A stretch of DNA of 64,000 nucleotides from Streptomyces genisteinicus (lineage in GTDB: Bacteria > Actinomycetota > Actinomycetes > Streptomycetales > Streptomycetaceae): NCBI RefSeq assembly GCF_014489615.1, contig NZ_CP060826.1, positions 310,001 through 374,000 on the forward strand, read 5' to 3'. This document shows positions 61,701 through 64,000 of the stretch, piece by piece (the first letter of the stretch is position 1; each line of letters starts with the position of its first letter). The notes beneath the pieces were generated by a model. The model searched no databases and had not been told where the DNA came from. It worked only from the letters and a program-made list of their open reading frames with translations. The position numbers were made by a program, and so were the translations under genes.

Positions 61701-64000
61701 TTCGAGGAGTCCGGTGCCGGGGAGGAGGGGGGTGTTGTAGACGGTGTGGTCGGTGAGCCAGGGGTGTTGGGTGGGGGAGAGGCGTCCGGTGAGGAGGTGG
61801 CCTTCGCCGTTGGCGAGGGTGGTGGTGGCGGTGAGCCAGGGGTGGGTGTGGGGGTGGAGGCCGAGGGTGGTGGTGTCCTGGGGGGTTTTGGTGGGGTCGG
61901 TCCAGAAGCGTTCGTGTTGGAAGGGGTAGGTGGGGAGGGGGGTGTGGGTGGTGGTGGGGAGGGTGTGGGTCCAGTCGGTGGGGTGGCCGTGGGTGTGGAG
62001 GAGGGTGAGGTTGGTGAGGATTTGTCGGAGGGTGCCGTGGTTGCGGGTGAGGGTGCCGGTGACGGTGCCTGCGTGTTCGGTTGCGGCGTTGGTCAGGGGC
62101 ATGGCGAGGACGGGGTGGGCGCTGATTTCGATGTAGGTGGTGTGGTGGTCGTTGAGGAGGTGGGTGAGGGCTTGGTCGAAGCGGACGGGTTGGCGGAGGT
62201 TGTGGCACCAGTAGTCGGCGTCGAGGTGGGTGCCGGGGGTGGGTTGTCCGGTGACGGTGGAGTAGAAGGCGGTGGTGGTGTGGGTGGGGGTGATGTTGGT
62301 GAATCCTGCTTTGAGCTGGGGCAGGAGGGGGTCCATGTGGGGGTGGTGGGAGGCGTAGTCGACGTTGACTTTGCGGGCGTAGATGCCGTCGTTGGTGAGG
62401 GTGGTGACGAGGTGGTCGATGGCGTGGGTTTCGCCGGAGACGACGGTGGAGGTGGTGGTGTTGATGGCGGCGATGGCGAGGGCGTCGCCGTAGGGGGCGA
62501 TGTGGTTGGTGACGTCGGTGTGGGGGCGTTCGATGAGGGCCATGCCGCCGGTGCCTGAGCAGGTGAGGACTGCTTGGGAGCGTTGGGCGACGATTTGTGC
62601 GCCTTGGTCGAGGGTGAGGGCGCCGGCGACGACGGCGGCGACGACTTCGCCTTGTGAGTGGCCGATGACGGCGTCGGGGTGGATGCCGAGGGAGCGCCAT
62701 TGGGCGGAGAGGGCGATGCCCATGGCGAAGAGGGCGGGTTGGACGACGTCGACGCGGTCGTGGGGCGGGTGGTCGCCGCCGTTGCCGGTGAGGACGTCGC
62801 GCACGGACCAGCCGGTGAACGGCTTCAGCGCGGTGTCGCAGGCGTCGATCGCTTCGGCGAAGACGGGGGATTCGTTGAGGAGGTCGCGGCCCATGCCGGT
62901 CCACTGGCTGCCCTGGCCGGGGAAGACGAACACGGTCTTGCCGTGGGGCTGCGCGGTCCCGGTGACGACACTCTCGTGCGCCTGGCCTTCCGCCAGCGCC
63001 CGCAGGCCGGCGACGGCTTCTTCGGCGGATGCGGCGAGGACGCCGGCGCGGGAGTCGAAGTGGGTGCGGTGCAGGGCGGCGGTGGCGGCCACCTCCGCGA
63101 GCGGGGTCCCGGGCCGGGCCTGAAGCCAGTCGGCCCACCGGCCCGCCTGCTCCCGCAGCGCGGACTCGGTACGCCCCGACACCAGCACCGGCAGCGTGCG
63201 GCCGCCGGACTCGGCGGGTACCGCCGGCTCCGTCGCGGGGGCTTCCTCCAGGACGAGGTGCGCGTTGGTGCCGCTGAGGCCGAACGACGAGATGCCCGCA
63301 CGGCGGACACGCTCGCCGCGCTGCCACGGCCGGGCCTCCTGGAGCAGCTCCAGACCGGAGCCGTCCCACTCGATGTGGGTGCTGGGCTCGTCCGCGTGGA
63401 GGGTCTTCGGCAGCGATTCGTGCTGGAGGGCGAGGATCATCTTGATGACGCCCGCGACGCCGGCGGCTGCCTGGGCGTGGCCGATGTTCGACTTGGACGA
63501 GCCGAGGTACAGCGGGAGTTCGGGTGTCCGGGTGGGTCCGAAGACTTCGGTGAGCGCCCCGGCCTCGATGGGGTCGCCGAGGCTGGTGCCGGTGCCGTGG
63601 GCCTCGATGGCGTCGATGTCGTCCGGGGTGAGCCTCGCGGCGGTGAGCGCGTCCTGGACGACGCGCTGCTGCGACGGCCCGTTGGGGGCGGTGAGGCCCT
63701 GGCTGCGTCCGTCCTGGTTGACGGCGCTGCCGCGGATCACGGCCAGCACCCGGTCCCCGTCGCGCTCCGCGTCGGAGAGCCGCTTGAGGAGGAGGACGCC
63801 CGCGCCCTCGGCCCAGCCGGCGCCGTCGGCGCCGGCGGAGAAGCTCTTGCAGCGGCCGTCGGCGGCCATGCCCTTGAGGCGGCTGAACTCGACGAAGAGG
63901 GCGGGGGTGGACATGACGGTGACGCCGCCGACGAGGGCGGTGTCGCACTCGCCGTTGCGCAGGGCGGTCACCCCGAGGTGGGTGGCGACCAGCGACGACG
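52749..64000 (-). CDS. Modular type I polyketide synthase, two modules, 5' end outside the window
   Basis: Partial: about 3750 residues are seen, and the N-terminus is beyond base 64000. First visible module: KS (cut just after its active-site Cys, 64000 to about 63230), AT (about 62950-61900, GHSQGE, YASH motif indicating methylmalonyl), DH (about 61770-61000, HTVYNTPLLP and HPALLDAALH), KR (about 60385-59700, TGGTGELG, LDD, YAAAN; B-type) and ACP (LGIDSL, about 59440). Second module: KS (about 59250-58000, DTACSSS), AT (about 57655-56570, GHSVGE, HAFH, malonyl), DH (about 56440-55640), ER (about 54990-54080, HAAAGGVGMAAVQLAR), KR (about 54065-53340, LDD, YAAAN; B-type) and ACP (LGLDSL, about 53120). 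An acidic helical tail serves as a docking domain. There is no thioesterase, so a further PKS protein or separate release is needed. Confidence 0.95.
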   Translation of the reverse strand, partial: SSLVATHLGVTALRNGECDTALVGGVTVMSTPALFVEFSRLKGMAADGRCKSFSAGADGAGWAEGAGVLLLKRLSDAERDGDRVLAVIRGSAVNQDGRSQGLTAPNGPSQQRVVQDALTAARLTPDDIDAIEAHGTGTSLGDPIEAGALTEVFGPTRTPELPLYLGSSKSNIGHAQAAAGVAGVIKMILALQHESLPKTLHADEPSTHIEWDGSGLELLQEARPWQRGERVRRAGISSFGLSGTNAHLVLEEAPATEPAVPAESGGRTLPVLVSGRTESALREQAGRWADWLQARPGTPLAEVAATAALHRTHFDSRAGVLAASAEEAVAGLRALAEGQAHESVVTGTAQPHGKTVFVFPGQGSQWTGMGRDLLNESPVFAEAIDACDTALKPFTGWSVRDVLTGNGGDHPPHDRVDVVQPALFAMGIALSAQWRSLGIHPDAVIGHSQGEVVAAVVAGALTLDQGAQIVAQRSQAVLTCSGTGGMALIERPHTDVTNHIAPYGDALAIAAINTTTSTVVSGETHAIDHLVTTLTNDGIYARKVNVDYASHHPHMDPLLPQLKAGFTNITPTHTTTAFYSTVTGQPTPGTHLDADYWCHNLRQPVRFDQALTHLLNDHHTTYIEISAHPVLAMPLTNAATEHAGTVTGTLTRNHGTLRQILTNLTLLHTHGHPTDWTHTLPTTTHTPLPTYPFQHERFWTDPTKTPQDTTTLGLHPHTHPWLTATTTLANGEGHLLTGRLSPTQHPWLTDHTVYNTPLLPGTGLLELAWTAAAVTGASRVEELTLAEPFVLPEAGDTASHIRLQVTVGGPDASGRCEVAVHSQQEDGQETWTCHATGLLGGDAADEDGADGPGSGDASALAQWPPAGAERVELDGLYDRLAGQGLGYGPAFQGLGELWRKDGVGYGLVRLPDEVGPGEFGVHPALLDAALHTLAALRSTDEAVILPFEWSGAELRSTGAGELRVRVELDEAQSSARLLAADPSGHVVVSGTLALREATREQIRGSRAARHLYQVSFTPARALREMPHDDLWVVGGADGLARALGAEAVPDLAAALGALGEDEQPPARIVVDATGAAPGDDAPDAESVRGAAAAVLTQVQDVVAEPRLAGTELVWVTRGAVGEGAFDLAHAPVWGVVRAARAESPERVLRLVDLDAGAVDAELLEQAVSVEGEPEIALRDGRILVARLTRAEQPEHSDTPRFDPEGAVLITGGTGELGQALATHLVTEHGIRHLVLTSRRGTDAPGTDDLLTTLTEAGADTVTIHACDITDHHQTHTLITTLTRPLTAVFHLAGTLDDGLLTTQTTERLHTVLAPKIDGALHLHTLTTDHPLTAFVLYSSAAGILGGAGQSTYAAANTFLDALAHHRRTQGQVATSLSWGLWEQAGTGMTAHLGDAELARMRRQGVTALTTPQALHLLDTTLTSHHPHTIPVKLDLATLQRDADRDGETRPLFRSLLRAPRRRAAGSLDGGTLRDRLAPLAEEERRQELIGLVCGEAAVVLGIADASALGAGQVLKDLGIDSLMAVELRRRLSAAAGVSLPATLAFDYPTPSAIAGLLLDKLALGGTPKPTASRRARRTGGDEPIAVVSMSCRLPGGIDTPEAFWELLAGGGDAVGPFPARWDGLDLYDPDPETPGKCYAREGGFLDDIEGFDAEFFGITPREALSMDPQQRIVLETVWEALERAGVRPEALSESRTGVYLGTMGSDYGNLHNHDYDALDGYLSTGNASSVLSGRVSYALGLQGPALTVDTACSSSLVATHLGVTALRNGECETALVGGVTVMSTPATFVEFSRLKGLSADGRCRSFSAGADGAGWAEGAGVLLLKRLSDAERDGDDVLAVIRGSAVNQDGRSQGLTAPNGPSQQRVVQDALTAARLTPDDIDAIEAHGTGTSLGDPIEAGALAEVFGPTRAQERPLYLGSSKSNIGHAQAAAGVAGVIKMILALQHESLPKTLHADEPSTHIEWDGSGLELLQEARPWQRGERVRRAGISSFGLSGTNAHLVLEEAPATEPAETAAESTGTPALPVPIVLSGRDGTALRAQAHRWADWLQARPETPLADVATAAALHRTHFDSRAAVLAASAEEAVAGLRALGEDASHAGLVRGEVTGDTGLGVLFTGQGSQYAGMGRQLYEAFPAYRAAFDAVCAAVDPHLGRSLAEVVFPDAVPDGDDGDATGSGALVHATEYTQPALFALEVALYRLWESWGVTATAVAGHSVGEFAAAHVAGVLSLPDAAGLVVARGRLMQSCRTDGAMVSVEAGEDAVLDAIGDRPGLGIAALNTPAQTVVSGDADAVDALAADFAGRGLRTHRLTVSHAFHSAHMDTMLDAYAAVAAGCDFRAPAIPLVDTRTGAWHAGDTAAGEGVRSPEHWVRQVREAVRFTDALGTLAEHGVRRFLECGPAPALTHMGTQTLDPAHFTPSMRPAKGGEGTADEPRTLLAALARLHTAGLPVDWSRTPLSGAFRAAGLPTYAFQRTRYWKEQSSRTDVRGSGLGQGSHPWLPATAVLAGGDGHLLSGAVSTADHPWLTGHAVFDSVLLPGTGLLDLAWAAADTVGAARVAHLTLGRPLVLDGSARSRIQVRVGEPSQDGRRAITVYSQPEDAVDPQVWTLNAEGELDDVRVPAAADGDGFAELSAWPVPGAESVELDGFYAGMEARGVRYGSAFRGLTELYSRDGVAYGRILLPDATPGADGFGLHPALFDAALHTLAGTAPDGQDAEGDTVLLPFAWSDVTLYATGARELRVRVELTESGEGAETSASVFLADGTGRPVASAGGLRLKRASAEQLRFDGPGAADHLYRVEFQPVEPEALTAPGADTTAGPLVIGDADGIVARSLHAPAFADLDALLAADPAPHRIVVDHTAQRPDGAGASTAGQAHAVAAAELALVQQLLASPALADTEVVWVTRDAVGARPEDTVASLGTAPLWGLVRAVRTESPERTWRLVDVSADADVPALLAAALGVTGEPELALRGELVFVSRLARAGTDGTVAVPDSGAWALDVREKGRLDTFEALPLDTAEPLGPGEVRIRVRAAGLNFRDVLNALDMVHAPKFGLECAGVVMEAGPEVKHLRAGDRVMGLAVGSFATEVRADARVMTRIPDHLGYAEAATVPLTFLTAYHGLVDLGRLQPGEKLLVHAAAGGVGMAAVQLARHLGADVWGTASTGKWPALNALGLTDDRLASSRTTEFAGTWRDVPFDVVLNSLSREYIDRTLPLLTEGGRFLEMGKTDIRDPQQVTTDHPGIHYRAFDLMDSGPDRIHDMLEELAALFTDGVLHPLPHHAYDVREAPHAFRHMAQGRHTGKIVLTLPQPLDPRGTALVTGGTGALGQALAEHLVREHGVRHLVLTSRQGPDAPGAGALTDRLRAAGADGVRILACDVSRREDVAAVVSAVSADHPLTAVVHLAAVLDDGIARNQSADRMAAVLAPKVDGALHLHELTAGEDLAVFAVFSSVAGLFGSPGQVNYAAANAFLDAFAAHRHGRGLPALSLGWGLWDQGGTGMTAHLGEAELARMRRGGARPLGVEEGLALFDAALRRPEAHLAPVKLDLAALGQQENVAPLLGSLVRPRLRQASAAAPQASGFLDQLAALDEAARLETLVEFVRGEVAAAVGLPGAHAVAPDKPLQVLGLDSLMSVDLKNRIAARTDTDLPSTLAFDYPTPTRIAEFLLGKLRLTGAAEDVPPQDPMAAARWAIGKAGAALLRESGLLAQLLDLAQGTNAPKQRGASDALQAAESLSDSDIDRALDLVLGDFAA

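Noticed and set aside
1..64000. tRNA, rRNA or known riboswitch genes
   Set aside because: No cloverleaf-like or rRNA-like stretch was recognised in the intergenic regions by eye. A covariance-model search would be decisive.
1..64000. Assignment to a named natural product
   Set aside because: The gene set points to a sulfated, glycosylated PKS/NRPS hybrid, but I cannot match it confidently to a particular compound, so none is claimed.

Overview
The window is high-GC actinomycete DNA, most likely Streptomyces. The evidence is the strong G/C bias at third codon positions, GTG starts, ATGA/GTGA stop-start overlaps, a gamma-butyrolactone-receptor-type TetR protein, two SARP activators and a large LAL (LuxR) regulator. 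Almost all of it reads as one large hybrid biosynthetic gene cluster. The cluster runs off the right edge inside a modular type I polyketide synthase, and possibly off the left edge too.

Layout. 0.1-2.2 kb: TetR/receptor homologue and SARP 1, with ARE-like inverted repeats. 2.4-10.1 kb: tandem-ACP protein, Sfp-type PPTase, didomain aromatase/cyclase, second PPTase, and a C-C-TE-like protein whose condensation motifs are altered. 10.4-18.1 kb: SARP 2, then on the minus strand a LAL regulator, a PqqD-like small protein, a type II thioesterase, RmlB and RmlA. 18.1-19 kb: a repeat-rich divergent promoter region. 19-39.4 kb: one long plus-strand tailoring run. It encodes a nucleotide-sugar dehydrogenase, an A-T-C NRPS, a polysaccharide deacetylase, an MFS exporter, two paralogous ATP-grasp ligases, a VOC protein, an Ldh2-type dehydrogenase with an ABC-ATPase-like N-terminus, a Gfo/Idh oxidoreductase, two TIM-barrel proteins, a sulfotransferase, a family-2 glycosyltransferase, CysC, CysD, CysN and two parts of an SsuBC-type importer. 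39.6-42 kb: a degenerate stand-alone acyltransferase, a RibD/DHFR-like reductase and a type II thioesterase. 42.4-49.7 kb: an unknown protein, a third type II thioesterase, an AT-ACP-FkbM-methyltransferase fusion and FkbK/J/I/H homologues, which together are a methoxymalonyl-ACP-type extender pathway. 49.8-50.7 kb: a Cys-containing protein and a small HTH protein. 51.3-64 kb (minus): an FAD oxidoreductase and a PKS with two modules in view (KS-AT-DH-KR-ACP and KS-AT-DH-ER-KR-ACP).

How it may work together (inference). The PKS builds a reduced chain using malonyl, methylmalonyl and probably methoxymalonyl units. RmlA/RmlB and the nucleotide-sugar dehydrogenase, deacetylase and glycosyltransferase point to sugar or amino-uronic-acid units. 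The NRPS and ATP-grasp ligases point to amide bonds. CysC/D/N with the sulfotransferase point to O-sulfation from a dedicated PAPS supply. The expected product is a sulfated, glycosylated polyketide-peptide hybrid. I do not recognise a specific known compound.

Regulation. At least six upstream regions carry 11-bp-phased direct repeats of CTCCAGCGGT-like boxes, the architecture expected for SARP binding. ARE-like sites sit before the TetR gene and over the SARP 1 promoter. This suggests a cascade: signal receptor, then SARP 1 (perhaps with SARP 2 and LAL), then the structural operons.
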